Assembly (NCBI RefSeq): GCF_900631955.1
Contig: NZ_UZWD01000004.1
Coordinates: forward strand, 248,001-312,000
DNA: 64,000 nucleotides
Reading direction: 5' to 3'
Origin: Devosia equisanguinis
GTDB taxonomy: Bacteria; Pseudomonadota; Alphaproteobacteria; Rhizobiales; Devosiaceae
This document shows, in pieces, positions 1 to 9,721 of the stretch. Numbering within the stretch: the stretch's first letter is position 1; the number at the start of each line of letters is the position of its first letter. The translations under genes were made by a program, and so were the position numbers. The notes below the pieces were generated by a model, which had not been told where the DNA came from, ran no database searches, and saw only the letters and a program-made list of their open reading frames with translations.

Positions 1-1876
1 AGCAGAGGTTGCAGGCAGCGCAGGTATCCATCCCGGCATATTGGAAATCGGCCTCGAAGCGCGCCAGCCGCGCCGGGTCCTCGCCGGTCTGCTTGAGGCG
101 AGCGCGCTCGCGCGTCACGGCAATGCGCTGGCGCGGCGTCAGCGTCATGTGGTGGCTGGGACAGGCCGGCTCGCAAAACCCGCATTCGATGCACAGATCG
201 ACGATCTCGTCGGCCAGCGGCATGACCTTGAGGTTCTTGACGTGGATCTTGGGATCGTCGTTGAGCAAGACGCCTGGATTGAGCAGTCGCTCGGGGTCGA
301 AAGCCGCCTTGATCGCCTGCATGATGCCATAGGCCTTGGCGCCCCATTCGGCTTCGACGAAGGGTGCGATGGCGCGGCCGGTGCCGTGCTCGGCCTTGAG
401 CGAACCGCCATAGCGTAGCGATACGAGATCGGAGAGCGCGCGATTGAACGCGTCGAATTTTTCAGCGGCACCCGGCTTGGTGAAATCGTCGCCCATCTGG
501 AAATGCAGATTGCCCGCCAATGCGTGGCCGAATATTACCGCATCGGGATAGCCGTGCTCATCGAGCATGCTGCGCAAGTCGACAACAAAATCGGCCAGTT
601 TTTCAATCGGTGCCGCCACGTCCTCAGTCAGCATGATGCTGCCCTTGGGACGCGCTGCACCGGCGGAGGTGAAGAAGCCCTTGCGGATATCCCACAGCTC
701 GTGGCTGCGATGCTCGTCGGTGGACAGATCGATATGGGTGGCGCCGTGGCGCGCCAGCAGCGCAGCGGTCTTGGCGACTTCGCGCGCCAGCGTCTCGGCG
801 TCGGGAGCGGTGACGTCGATCAGCACGGCCGGCGAAGTCTCGGTCAGCCAAGGCAGTAAAGGCACCATGGGCGAGAGGTGCTCGACCGTGGCCAATGCGC
901 GCCGCTCGATATATTCGGCCGCGGTCACTCCGGTGGTCACCTGCACGCCGCCATTGGCCATTTCGATGATGGCGCGCCCGGCGGCCTGCGGATCGGGAAA
1001 GGGGATAAGCCCGGTGGCCTTGAAGGGGTGTTCGGGCACCGTGTTGTAGGTCACCTCGGAGACGAAGCCGAGCGTGCCTTCCGAGCCCACCATCAGATGG
1101 ATAAGAATATCGAGAGGATCGTGATAGTCGACCAGAGCGTTGAGCGAATAGCCCACCGTGTTCTTGATGCGGTATTTGTGCCGGATCAGCGCCACCAGTT
1201 CCGCATCATCCATGACGGCGCGATGCAGTGCCTGCAACTGGTCGAGCATCTCGGCATGGCTCTTGCGGAAGGCGGCAACGCTCTCTGCGTCGCCGGAGTC
1301 CAGCATGGTGCCGTCGGTCAGGACGATCCTGAGCCGCGCCATGGTGTGGTACGTGTTCTGCGCTACCCCGCAGCACATGCCCGAGGAATTGTTGTTGACC
1401 ACGCCGCCGATCTTGCAGGTCGCCTGGCTCGCCGGATCTGGCCCAATCTTACGGTCAAATTTCTTCAGCGCGCGGTTGGCCTCGGCGACGATGACGGCCG
1501 GTCCAAGAGTGATCTTCTCGGCCCCCGGATGGATGGTCAGCTTGCGCCAGCCATCCCCGAGCACGGCCAGCACGCCATCGGTGACGGCCTGGCCGGACAG
1601 CGAGGTGCCGGCGGCCCGGAAGGTTATCGGCAGTCCCTCGGCACGGGCTGCCTGGAACACGGCACGCACATCATCCTCGGAGTTGACGAAGACCACCACG
1701 GCCGGAATCAGCCGGTAGGAACTGGCATCGCCGCTCCAAGCATAGGTCATCAGCGGATCGGTGTGAATGGCGCCCGAAACACTGGCTTTGAGGCGATGGG
1801 CGACGCGCTCCCCGGCGGCCTGGCGGTCGGGGGCGGGAGCCTTGGGCTGGATCGAGGTGAGAACGGCTTGCTGCAT
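1..1876 (-). CDS. FAD-binding and Fe-S oxidase, D-lactate/2-hydroxyacid dehydrogenase type (partial, 3' end outside window)
   Basis: An open frame runs from the ATG at 1876 off the left edge with no stop, giving at least 625 residues. The N-terminal half is a PCMH-type FAD domain (ITFRAAGTSLSGQAVTDG, then IGGVVNNNSSGMCCG and MVGSEGTLGFVSEVTYN), followed by the FAD-oxidase C-terminal cap (GHALAGNLHFQM, LKAEHGTGR). A ferredoxin-like module follows with CIECGFCEPACPS and then the start of a second cluster, DTCAACNLC. This GlcD-plus-Fe-S architecture is typical of quinone-linked D-lactate or D-2-hydroxyglutarate type dehydrogenases that pass electrons to the membrane chain. The missing end should hold the cysteine-rich CCG domains. 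It lies 64 nt downstream of a co-directional LysR gene. The exact hydroxyacid substrate cannot be told from sequence. Confidence 0.9.
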   Translation of the reverse strand, partial: MQQAVLTSIQPKAPAPDRQAAGERVAHRLKASVSGAIHTDPLMTYAWSGDASSYRLIPAVVVFVNSEDDVRAVFQAARAEGLPITFRAAGTSLSGQAVTDGVLAVLGDGWRKLTIHPGAEKITLGPAVIVAEANRALKKFDRKIGPDPASQATCKIGGVVNNNSSGMCCGVAQNTYHTMARLRIVLTDGTMLDSGDAESVAAFRKSHAEMLDQLQALHRAVMDDAELVALIRHKYRIKNTVGYSLNALVDYHDPLDILIHLMVGSEGTLGFVSEVTYNTVPEHPFKATGLIPFPDPQAAGRAIIEMANGGVQVTTGVTAAEYIERRALATVEHLSPMVPLLPWLTETSPAVLIDVTAPDAETLAREVAKTAALLARHGATHIDLSTDEHRSHELWDIRKGFFTSAGAARPKGSIMLTEDVAAPIEKLADFVVDLRSMLDEHGYPDAVIFGHALAGNLHFQMGDDFTKPGAAEKFDAFNRALSDLVSLRYGGSLKAEHGTGRAIAPFVEAEWGAKAYGIMQAIKAAFDPERLLNPGVLLNDDPKIHVKNLKVMPLADEIVDLCIECGFCEPACPSHHMTLTPRQRIAVTRERARLKQTGEDPARLARFEADFQYAGMDTCAACNLC

Positions 1877-1940
1877 GCTTGTCTACTAACATGTTAGGCA
1901 ATGTCTGCGAAGGGCTTCTCGCTCCATGTGGCGAAACTGC

Positions 1941-2867
1941 TCAGCGTTCCGGCGGTGGCAACACCACCGCTGCCGCCTGCATGATCCGCGCGATCAACGC
2001 TTCGATGCGTGCTTCGCTGCGTCGCTCGCTCAACACATGAACGCCGGCGGTGAATCTGGTCATCTCGTCGACGACCTCGAGCTGAAGCAGTCCCTGCTTT
2101 TGCAGGTGATCGCTGATGACATGGGAGTGGGGCAGCACCGCGTCGGTGGCCAGTGTGTAATCTATGCAGGCCGCCAGGGAATTGGAGCCGAAAGTAAAGT
2201 CGGTCTGGTCGAACAGGGCCTTCATCCGAGCGCGCCAACGATTGGGATCGAAAAACCGCTCGTGCCGGCTTTCCGGCGGGGTGCTGGTGACGATGGAGAA
2301 GCGCTCGACCTCCTCCCGCGCACAGGGTCGACCGAGCAGGGGATGGCCGGCGCGTACAAAATAGCCGTTATGCACAGTCGTCAGCGGAATGAATTCAGTG
2401 GCCACGGCGGCATTGAGCTCCTGCGTCTCGTGCCCGAGAAACAATGAGATGTCGCCGGAGAGCAGCTGGTCCAGCAGTCGAAACTGATGTCCCAAGCTCA
2501 CCTGCACGGGCGAACCGGGAAATTCCCGCTGATAGTCGAGGATCATGTCCTTGAGAAACAGCTGCCACCAGGAATAACCGGTGCCGATCGACAGACCCTG
2601 CTCGGCGCCACGCCGCTGGTCGTCGATCATGGCCAGCGTATTGTCATAGAGCCTCTGCATCAGCCGGGCATTTTCATAAAGCGTTTCGCCGTAGCGGGTA
2701 AGGCGGACGCCGCGCGAGGAGCGCTCGAACAGCGGCACGCCGATGCTCTCTTCCAGCTTGTGCATGTTGAAGGTCAGCGTCGGCTGAGTGAGCAGCAGCG
2801 CGGTGGCCGCTCCGCTCAGCGAACCGGCATCGGCCACGGCGATGAACTGGGTAAGAAGCTTGTCCAT
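1941..2867 (-). CDS. LysR-family transcriptional regulator
   Basis: 308 residues with the N-terminal winged HTH of LysR proteins (LLTQFIAVADAGSLSGAATALLLTQPTLTF then LEESIGVPLFERSSRGVRLTRYG) and a C-terminal effector domain. The ATG at 2867 is chosen because AAGGA lies just upstream and because the HTH starts at residue 4, as is normal; a longer frame extends upstream but has no family match. It sits upstream of the FAD/Fe-S oxidase in the same direction and is divergent from the sugar-importer operon starting at 3262, so either could be its target. A T-N11-A palindrome is 42 nt upstream of its start. Ligand unknown. Confidence 0.9.
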   Translation of the reverse strand: MDKLLTQFIAVADAGSLSGAATALLLTQPTLTFNMHKLEESIGVPLFERSSRGVRLTRYGETLYENARLMQRLYDNTLAMIDDQRRGAEQGLSIGTGYSWWQLFLKDMILDYQREFPGSPVQVSLGHQFRLLDQLLSGDISLFLGHETQELNAAVATEFIPLTTVHNGYFVRAGHPLLGRPCAREEVERFSIVTSTPPESRHERFFDPNRWRARMKALFDQTDFTFGSNSLAACIDYTLATDAVLPHSHVISDHLQKQGLLQLEVVDEMTRFTAGVHVLSERRSEARIEALIARIMQAAAVVLPPPER

Positions 2868-3261
2868 GTCATTCCTTTCGGTTTGCGGCAGAGCTAAGGC
2901 CAGTGACCATAGAAAAAATCTATAGAAAGCGCGACATTTCGTAGTTCTCTCTTTGGAAAAAATCCGCCAGTCTCGCCACACAACATGCCGGACAGGGATA
3001 GGCGGGCGAGGTGGGCAGCGATGATGACTGCCTCAATCTTCCATACAAGATAGTTGCTCGACCCAAATCTCCCGTGTTAAGAGCGTAACTGACTGGTTAT
3101 TTAAGCAGGGCGTCAATCAGCCACTTGCGCAGGAACTCGCGCGACAAGGTTGTCTAGTCATAGGCTTTCTGGTAACCAATCGGTGATTTAGCGGCGGGGA
3201 GGCCGCTATGCGAGAAAACCGGGTCCCAGGCGGGTCCGGATTGTTTTGGGAGGACCAAACT
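2868..3261. other. divergent intergenic region between LysR gene and sugar ABC operon
   Basis: This 394-bp stretch holds the promoters of the LysR gene and of the sugar importer. Besides the T-N11-A site at 2909-2923 I see an imperfect inverted repeat TAAC-N6-GTTA at 3086-3099, a 9-bp palindrome TGGTAACCA at 3170-3178 and a short hairpin AGCGGC/GCCGCT at about 3190-3207 in the leader of the binding-protein gene. Any of these could be an operator or leader element; none is assigned. The frame that opens at 3208 is read here as leader, not coding, because the strong GGAGGA ribosome site and signal peptide belong to the ATG at 3262. Confidence 0.5.
2909..2923. promoter_or_regulatory. candidate LysR box (T-N11-A)
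   Basis: ATAGA-AAAAA-TCTAT is a perfect 5+5 inverted repeat with the T-N11-A spacing of LysR binding sites. It lies 42 nt upstream of the LysR start, a place suited to autoregulation and control of the divergent operon. Binding is inferred, not shown. Confidence 0.5.
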
Positions 3262-4557
3262 ATGACTCTACGTCTTGATCGTCGTCAGTTTCTGATGGGC
3301 TCTTCAGCCATGCTGGCTGCAGGGGCTGTCGGCATGGGCCCGGCATGGGCGCAGAACGCCACCCTGCGGCAGTTCTTCTGGGGCGGCCAGAACCGTGCCG
3401 ACCGCACCTATGGTGTCAACGACCTGTTCAAGGCTGCCACCGGCAACACCGTCGATAGCAGCTTCCTCGGCTGGGGTGACTACTGGCCCAAGCTCGCCAC
3501 CGAAACCGCTGGCGGCAATGCCCCTGACATCGTGCAGATGGACTATCGCTATATCGTCGAATACGCCAAGCGCGGTGCCATTGCTCCGCTGGACGAGTTT
3601 GTCGGTGGTGCCCTCAAGCTCGACGGCTTCGATGCCGACCAGCTCGAAGGCGGCAAGGTCGATGGCAAGCTCTATGGTATTTCGCTCGGCGCCAACTCTG
3701 TGGCTCAGCTGGTCAATATCGCCGCTTTCGAGGAAGCCGGCGTCGAAGCGCCGAACCGCGACACCACCTATGACGAAATTCGCGAAAAGGGCGAAGCGTT
3801 CAAGGCCGCCAATATCCGGGGCGGCATGAAGATCATTGCCGATGGCTCGGGCTCCGAGCCCATGCTCGACAACTGGCTGCGCCAGAAGGGCCTGGCGCTC
3901 TACACGGCCGATGGCAAGCTCGGCTTCGATGCCGATGCGGTCATCGAGTGGTTCACCCTCTGGCAGGGCTTCCGCAATGACGGCATCTGCGTCAGCGCCG
4001 AAGATCAGGCGCTCGACACCAACGGGCCGCTGGAAACGACCATGGTGGTTATGGGCAAGGCGGCGATGATGCCGTCCAACTCCAACCAGCTCGTCGCCTT
4101 CCAGACGCTGATGACCGATCCGCTGACCATCACCAACTATCCGCGCATCGCGCCCGGCGTCGGTGGCGGTCACTACCGCAAGCCGTCCATGTTCTTCTCA
4201 GTCGGCGGCTCCTCTGCCAACAAGGAACTGGCCGCCCAGTATCTGAGCTTCTTCGTCAACGATCTCGGCGCTGCCGAAGTCCTGGGCGTGGAACGTGGCA
4301 TTCCCTGCATCGACAAGACACGTGAAGCCGTGGCGCCTGGCCTCGACGAACAGAACCAGATCGCCCTTAACTTCGTCGCCAATCTCGGTGATCTGCTTGG
4401 GCCGCTGCCGCCGCCGCCGCCGGCCGCCGCTGGTGAAATCGACATCTCGCTGCTGCGCGTTCTCAGCCAGGAAGTGGCTTTCGGTGCTCGTTCGCCGGAA
4501 GACGCTGGCCAGTACTTCGTTTCCGAAGCCACTGCCATCCTGCAGCGCGCCAGCTGA
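3262..4557 (+). CDS. sugar ABC transporter substrate-binding protein
   Basis: 431 residues, a family 1 (CUT1, MsmE/UgpB-like) extracellular solute-binding protein. The N-terminus MTLRLDRRQFLMGSSAML resembles a Tat-type signal (twin arginine, hydrophobic stretch, A-W-A cleavage region), so it is probably exported folded to the periplasm. ATG 3262 is preferred over the upstream frame start at 3208 because GGGAGGA precedes it and because the signal peptide begins there. A proline-rich run (six P) lies near residue 382. It opens an operon with two permeases, two oxidoreductases and an ATPase in the same direction. The oxidoreductases suggest a cyclitol, sugar acid or unusual sugar as substrate, but this is inference. 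Confidence 0.9.
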   Translation: MTLRLDRRQFLMGSSAMLAAGAVGMGPAWAQNATLRQFFWGGQNRADRTYGVNDLFKAATGNTVDSSFLGWGDYWPKLATETAGGNAPDIVQMDYRYIVEYAKRGAIAPLDEFVGGALKLDGFDADQLEGGKVDGKLYGISLGANSVAQLVNIAAFEEAGVEAPNRDTTYDEIREKGEAFKAANIRGGMKIIADGSGSEPMLDNWLRQKGLALYTADGKLGFDADAVIEWFTLWQGFRNDGICVSAEDQALDTNGPLETTMVVMGKAAMMPSNSNQLVAFQTLMTDPLTITNYPRIAPGVGGGHYRKPSMFFSVGGSSANKELAAQYLSFFVNDLGAAEVLGVERGIPCIDKTREAVAPGLDEQNQIALNFVANLGDLLGPLPPPPPAAAGEIDISLLRVLSQEVAFGARSPEDAGQYFVSEATAILQRAS

Positions 4558-4571
4558 TCCAGGATACGACT

Positions 4572-5519
4572 ATGGCCACGCAGGTCGACAACAGTGCTTC
4601 CACCGGAGCCGGCCGCGTGGCCCCTCCATCCTTCTGGTCCGGGGTGTGGCAAAACCATGCCCCGGGCTACCTCTTCCTTCTGCCCTGGCTCATCGGCTTT
4701 CTCGGCCTGACCATCGGGCCGATCCTCACTTCATTCTATCTGAGCTTCACGCATTTCGACCTGCTCACCGCTCCGCGCTGGGCCGGCCTCGACAACTATA
4801 TGCGCATGTTCACCAATGATCCGAAGTTCGTCGCTTCCATGCGGGTGACCTTCACCTTCGTGATCTTCTCGGTGCCGCTCAAGCTGGCTTTCGCTCTCGG
4901 CGTCGCACTGCTGCTCAATCGCGGTATGAGGGGCCTTTCGATCTATCGGGCGCTGTTCTACCTGCCCAGCCTTCTCGGCGCCTCGGTGGCCATTGCCATC
5001 CTCTGGCGGCAGATCTTTGCCGGCAATGGCCTGGTCAACCAGCTGCTCGCCAATTTTGGCATTCAGGGCCCGAGCTGGATTTCCAATCCCAACACGTCGC
5101 TGTGGACGCTGATCATTCTTGCCGTCTGGCAGTTCGGCTCGCCCATGATCATTTTCCTCGCCGGCCTGCGACAGATTCCGCAGGATATGTACGAGGCCGC
5201 CAGTCTCGATGGGGCCAGCAAATGGCGCCAGTTCTGGAAGATCACCCTGCCCATGCTGACCCCGGTGGTGTTCTTCAACGCCATCATCCAGACCATCGAG
5301 GCCTTCAAGAGCTTCACCCCGTCCTTCATCATTTCGGGCGGTACCGGCGGGCCGATCAATTCGACGCTGTTCTATACGCTCTATCTCTACAACGAGGCAT
5401 TCGGCTTCTTCCGCATGGGCTATGCCTCCGCGCTGGCCTGGGTGCTGCTGGCAATTGTCGCCGCCTTCACCGCCTTCTCCTTCCTGACCAGCAAATTCTG
5501 GGTGCACTATGACGACTGA
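4572..5519 (+). CDS. sugar ABC transporter permease (MalF type)
   Basis: 315 residues, six predicted membrane segments, with a cytoplasmic N-terminal tail of about 30 residues. The binding-protein-dependent transport motif that contacts the ATPase is visible as EAASLDGASKWRQFWKITLPML (EAA loop). It begins 14 nt after the binding-protein stop with AGGA upstream and overlaps the next permease gene by 11 nt, so the two membrane subunits are translationally coupled. Forms the inner-membrane channel with the product of the gene at 5509. Confidence 0.93.
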   Translation: MATQVDNSASTGAGRVAPPSFWSGVWQNHAPGYLFLLPWLIGFLGLTIGPILTSFYLSFTHFDLLTAPRWAGLDNYMRMFTNDPKFVASMRVTFTFVIFSVPLKLAFALGVALLLNRGMRGLSIYRALFYLPSLLGASVAIAILWRQIFAGNGLVNQLLANFGIQGPSWISNPNTSLWTLIILAVWQFGSPMIIFLAGLRQIPQDMYEAASLDGASKWRQFWKITLPMLTPVVFFNAIIQTIEAFKSFTPSFIISGGTGGPINSTLFYTLYLYNEAFGFFRMGYASALAWVLLAIVAAFTAFSFLTSKFWVHYDD

Positions 5520-6396
5520 TGCAGAGCGCCTGACCGTGGTCACCGGCTCGTCGCCGACCCGCCGCAAAATGATGTCGATCATCGCCCATGTGCTGCTGGT
5601 CGGGGCATCGATCGTGATGCTCTATCCGCTGCTCTGGCTGCTGGCCGCATCGTTCCGCCCGGAAAACGAGATCTTCACCTCCGGCGTGTCGGTGCTGCCC
5701 TCCGCCAATTGGAGCGTGGATTCCTACATTCGCGGCTGGAATGGTCTGCGTGTTGGCTTCGGGCAGTTGTTCATCAACTCCTTTGTCATCTCGATCCTGT
5801 CGGTGATCGGCAATGTCGTGGCCTGCTCGCTGGCCGCCTATGCCTTCGCCCGGCTGGAATTTGCCGGCCGCCGCTTCTGGTTCGCCATGATGCTGATGAC
5901 GCTGATGCTGCCCTATCAGGTGACGCTCATTCCCCAATATGTGTTCTTCCTCAACCTCGGTTGGGTGAACACCATATTGCCCTTGGTGGTGCCGAAATTC
6001 CTCGCCGCCGATGCCTTCTTCATCTTCCTCATGGTGCAGTTCTTCCGCGGCCTGCCCAAGGAGCTCGATGAGGCGGCGCGCATGGACGGGGCGGGACCCT
6101 GGCGCATCTATTGGAAGATCATCCTTCCGCTCTCCATGCCGGTTCTGGCTACGGCTGCGATCTTCACCTTCATCTGGACCTGGGACGATTTCTTTGGCCC
6201 GCTGATCTATCTCAGCGATCTGCGCCAATACACCGTCATGCTGGGCCTGCGCACCTTCACCGACAATACCGGCATGTCCGATTATGGCGGCATGTTCGCC
6301 ATGAGCGTGCTGAGCCTTGTCCCGATCTTCGTCTTCTTCCTGTTGTTCCAGCGCCTTCTGATCGAAGGCATCGCGACCACCGGCATGAAGCGCTAA
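5509..6396 (+). CDS. sugar ABC transporter permease (MalG type)
   Basis: 295 residues with six membrane segments and the EAA loop DEAARMDGAGPWRIYWKIIL near residue 190. MalG-type permeases normally follow the MalF type in CUT1 operons, as here. The start ATG lies inside the end of the previous gene (11-nt overlap), consistent with coupled translation. The partner ATPase is probably the operon's last gene at 8571. Confidence 0.93.
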   Translation: MTTDAERLTVVTGSSPTRRKMMSIIAHVLLVGASIVMLYPLLWLLAASFRPENEIFTSGVSVLPSANWSVDSYIRGWNGLRVGFGQLFINSFVISILSVIGNVVACSLAAYAFARLEFAGRRFWFAMMLMTLMLPYQVTLIPQYVFFLNLGWVNTILPLVVPKFLAADAFFIFLMVQFFRGLPKELDEAARMDGAGPWRIYWKIILPLSMPVLATAAIFTFIWTWDDFFGPLIYLSDLRQYTVMLGLRTFTDNTGMSDYGGMFAMSVLSLVPIFVFFLLFQRLLIEGIATTGMKR

Positions 6397-6464
6397 CTCC
6401 AAAATGCGGAGTGCGGGTCATGCCGCGCTCCGCTCACCAGCGACGACCAGGATATTCTGCTGAA

Positions 6465-7472
6465 ATGACGATCAAATTTGCCGCCATCGGCATCAATCAC
6501 GCCCATATCTACGGCCAGGTGGATTGCCTGAAGCGCGCCGGTGCCAGCTTCATGGCCTTCCATGCTGTTGAGGACGACCTGGCAAAAACCTTTGGCGACA
6601 AATATCCCGAGGCCCGGCGCGTTGCCGATCCCCGCGAAATTCTCGAAGATGCCTCGATCCAGGTCGTCACCACTGCCGCCATTCCGGCCGATCGCGCCGA
6701 TATTTGCCTTGCAGCCATGCGGGCCGGCAAGGACGTGTTGACCGACAAGCCCGGCATGACCACCTTCGCCCAGCTTGAAGAGATCAAGCGTGTACAGAAG
6801 GAAACCGGGCGCATCTTCTCGGTGCTCTATTCAGAGCATTTCGAGGTCCCGGCCGCCGTCGAGGCCGGCAATCTCATTGCCCAGGGCGCCATCGGCCAGG
6901 TGGTCAACACCGTCGGCCTGGGACCCCATTCACTGCGGCTCAACAATCGTCCGGATTGGTTCTTCACCCGCAATCGCTATGGCGGCATTCTGTGTGATAT
7001 CGCCAGCCACCAGTTCGAGCAGTTCCTGTTCTTCTCCGGTGCCATGGACGGCGAAGTGGTTTCTGCCAATGTGCACAATCGTAACCATCCCAACCGTCCG
7101 GGCCTGCAGGATGTGGGCGATGCCCATGTGCGCACCGCTGGGACCACCGGCTATATCCGTGTCGACTGGTTCACCCCCGAGGGGCTGCCGACCTGGGGCG
7201 ACGGGCGCCTGACCATTTTGGGTACAGAGGGCTATATCGAGCTGCGCAAATATGTCGATATCGCCGGCCGGACCGGCGACAACCACCTCTTCCTCGTCGA
7301 CAAGAAGGGTGTCCAGCATATCGACTGCTCCAAGGTCGACATGCCCTTCGGCCGCCAGTTCCTCGACGACGTGCGTAACCGCACCGAAACGGCGATGCCG
7401 CAGGAACGCTGCTACAATGCCATGAAGATGGCACTGACCGCCCAGGCTATTGCCGAACAGGGCAGGGAGTAA
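6465..7472 (+). CDS. Gfo/Idh/MocA-family oxidoreductase
   Basis: 335 residues. N-terminal Rossmann fold (FAAIGINHAHIYGQ, a variant of the usual GxGxxG) and the family signature DKPGMTTFAQLEEI in place of the common EKP, near residue 90. The C-terminal domain has the alpha/beta sheet typical of the family (GGILCDIASHQFEQFLF, with D and H that usually take part in catalysis). An NAD(P)-linked dehydrogenase or related sugar-modifying enzyme acting in the cytoplasm on the substrate imported by the neighbouring ABC system. ATG 6465 is chosen by alignment to the Rossmann start; the open frame extends far upstream only as a shadow of the permease gene. Confidence 0.85.
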   Translation: MTIKFAAIGINHAHIYGQVDCLKRAGASFMAFHAVEDDLAKTFGDKYPEARRVADPREILEDASIQVVTTAAIPADRADICLAAMRAGKDVLTDKPGMTTFAQLEEIKRVQKETGRIFSVLYSEHFEVPAAVEAGNLIAQGAIGQVVNTVGLGPHSLRLNNRPDWFFTRNRYGGILCDIASHQFEQFLFFSGAMDGEVVSANVHNRNHPNRPGLQDVGDAHVRTAGTTGYIRVDWFTPEGLPTWGDGRLTILGTEGYIELRKYVDIAGRTGDNHLFLVDKKGVQHIDCSKVDMPFGRQFLDDVRNRTETAMPQERCYNAMKMALTAQAIAEQGRE

Positions 7473-7477
7473 GAACG

Positions 7478-8557
7478 ATGAGCCGCATTTTGAACGTCGC
7501 CGTCGTCGGCTGCGGTATCGGCCGCTCCCATATCGTGGAAGGCTACCTGCCCAATGCCGACAGGTTCAAGGTTGTCGCGCTTTGCGACCTCAACCAGGAA
7601 CGTCTGGATGAGGTTGGCGCAGAATTCGGTGTCGAGCGCCGCATCACCGATTTCGCCGATCTTCTGAGCATGGACGACATCGACATCATCGATGTCTGCA
7701 CCCCGCCAGGCGCGCATCTCTCCATGGTGGTGGACAGCCTGCGCGCTGGCAAGAATGTGGTCTGCGAAAAGCCGCTGGTCGGGTCGCTCAAGGATGTGGA
7801 CGCCGTCATTGCCGCCGAGAGGCAGGCCTCCGGAAAGCTGATGCCGGTGTTCCAGTACCGCTTCGGCGACGGTATCGAGCAGGCCAAGGCCATCATCGAT
7901 GCCGGCATCGCCGGAAAGCCCTATGTCGGGACGGTCGAGACCTTCTGGCGCCGCGAGGCCCCCTATTATGCCGTGCCCTGGCGCGGCAAGTGGAAGACCG
8001 AATTGGGCGGCGTCCTGATGGGCCACGCCATCCATCCGCACGATATCTTCACCTATCTCATGGGCGATATCGCCCGTGTCTTTGGGCGCGTCGCCACAAG
8101 GGTCAATCCGATCGAGGTGGAAGACTGCATCTCGGCCTCCATCGAAATGCAGAGCGGCGCGCTGGCCAGCTTCACCGCCACGCTGGGTTCTGTCGACGAG
8201 ATCACCCGCATCCGCCTGCAGTTCGAGCACGTGACCATCGAAAGTGATCACGCGCCCTATAATCCGGGCAATGCCCTATGGAAGATTCTGCCGCGCAATG
8301 ACGAGGTCAAATCCAGGATCGACGCCCTGCTGGCCGATTGGCAGCACGTGCCCTCGCGCTTCCAGACCCAGATGGCGCGCTTCTACGACGCGCTGGTCCA
8401 CGACGCCCCCTTGCCGGTCACCAGCCAGGATTCGCGCCGTGCCCTGGAATTGGTGACGGCCTTTTATCATTCTTCGTCCACGCACCAGGAAGTCGTGCTA
8501 CCCCTTGGACCAGACCATCCGCTCTACGAGAGCTGGGTACCGGCAGCGTTCCGGTAA
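7478..8557 (+). CDS. Gfo/Idh/MocA-family oxidoreductase
   Basis: 359 residues. Clear nucleotide-binding N-terminus (VAVVGCGIGRSHI), EKPLVGSLKDVDAVI signature near residue 95, and the catalytic-face motif GGVLMGHAIHPHDIF. It starts 5 nt after the preceding dehydrogenase, and the ATPase gene begins 13 nt after its stop. Two different family members side by side suggest consecutive oxidation and reduction or epimerisation steps on the imported sugar, as seen in inositol and anhydrosugar pathways. Specific substrate unknown. Confidence 0.88.
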   Translation: MSRILNVAVVGCGIGRSHIVEGYLPNADRFKVVALCDLNQERLDEVGAEFGVERRITDFADLLSMDDIDIIDVCTPPGAHLSMVVDSLRAGKNVVCEKPLVGSLKDVDAVIAAERQASGKLMPVFQYRFGDGIEQAKAIIDAGIAGKPYVGTVETFWRREAPYYAVPWRGKWKTELGGVLMGHAIHPHDIFTYLMGDIARVFGRVATRVNPIEVEDCISASIEMQSGALASFTATLGSVDEITRIRLQFEHVTIESDHAPYNPGNALWKILPRNDEVKSRIDALLADWQHVPSRFQTQMARFYDALVHDAPLPVTSQDSRRALELVTAFYHSSSTHQEVVLPLGPDHPLYESWVPAAFR

Positions 8558-8570
8558 AGAGGAGATAACC

Positions 8571-9626
<1,056 letters not shown>

Positions 9627-9660
9627 GTGCTGCGCGCTATAGACCCGCGCAAGTGATCCA

Positions 9661-9690
9661 ACGGCAGTGCCCATGCGGCGCTGCCGTTTT
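9661..9690 (+). terminator. intrinsic terminator of the sugar importer operon
   Basis: ACGGCAG / CTGCCGT, a perfect 7-bp stem with a 13-nt loop followed by TTTT, 34 nt after the ATPase stop codon. It lies between convergent genes. Confidence 0.75.
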
Positions 9691-9721
9691 GCGTCGGGAA
9701 CTGGCCAGTAGAGCGAAAAGC

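Noticed and set aside
3190..3207. Riboswitch or attenuator in the sugar-operon leader
   Set aside because: Only a 6-bp hairpin without a T-run or conserved aptamer features is visible.
3304..4173. Long minus-strand frame (289 codons) opposite the sugar-binding-protein gene
   Set aside because: It mirrors the codon pattern of the real gene, has no ribosome site or family motif, and such antisense frames are common in GC-rich DNA.
5467..6402. Minus-strand frame of 311 codons rich in His, Glu and Gly opposite the MalG-type permease
   Set aside because: Composition is typical of antisense reading of membrane-protein genes; the plus strand is clearly coding.
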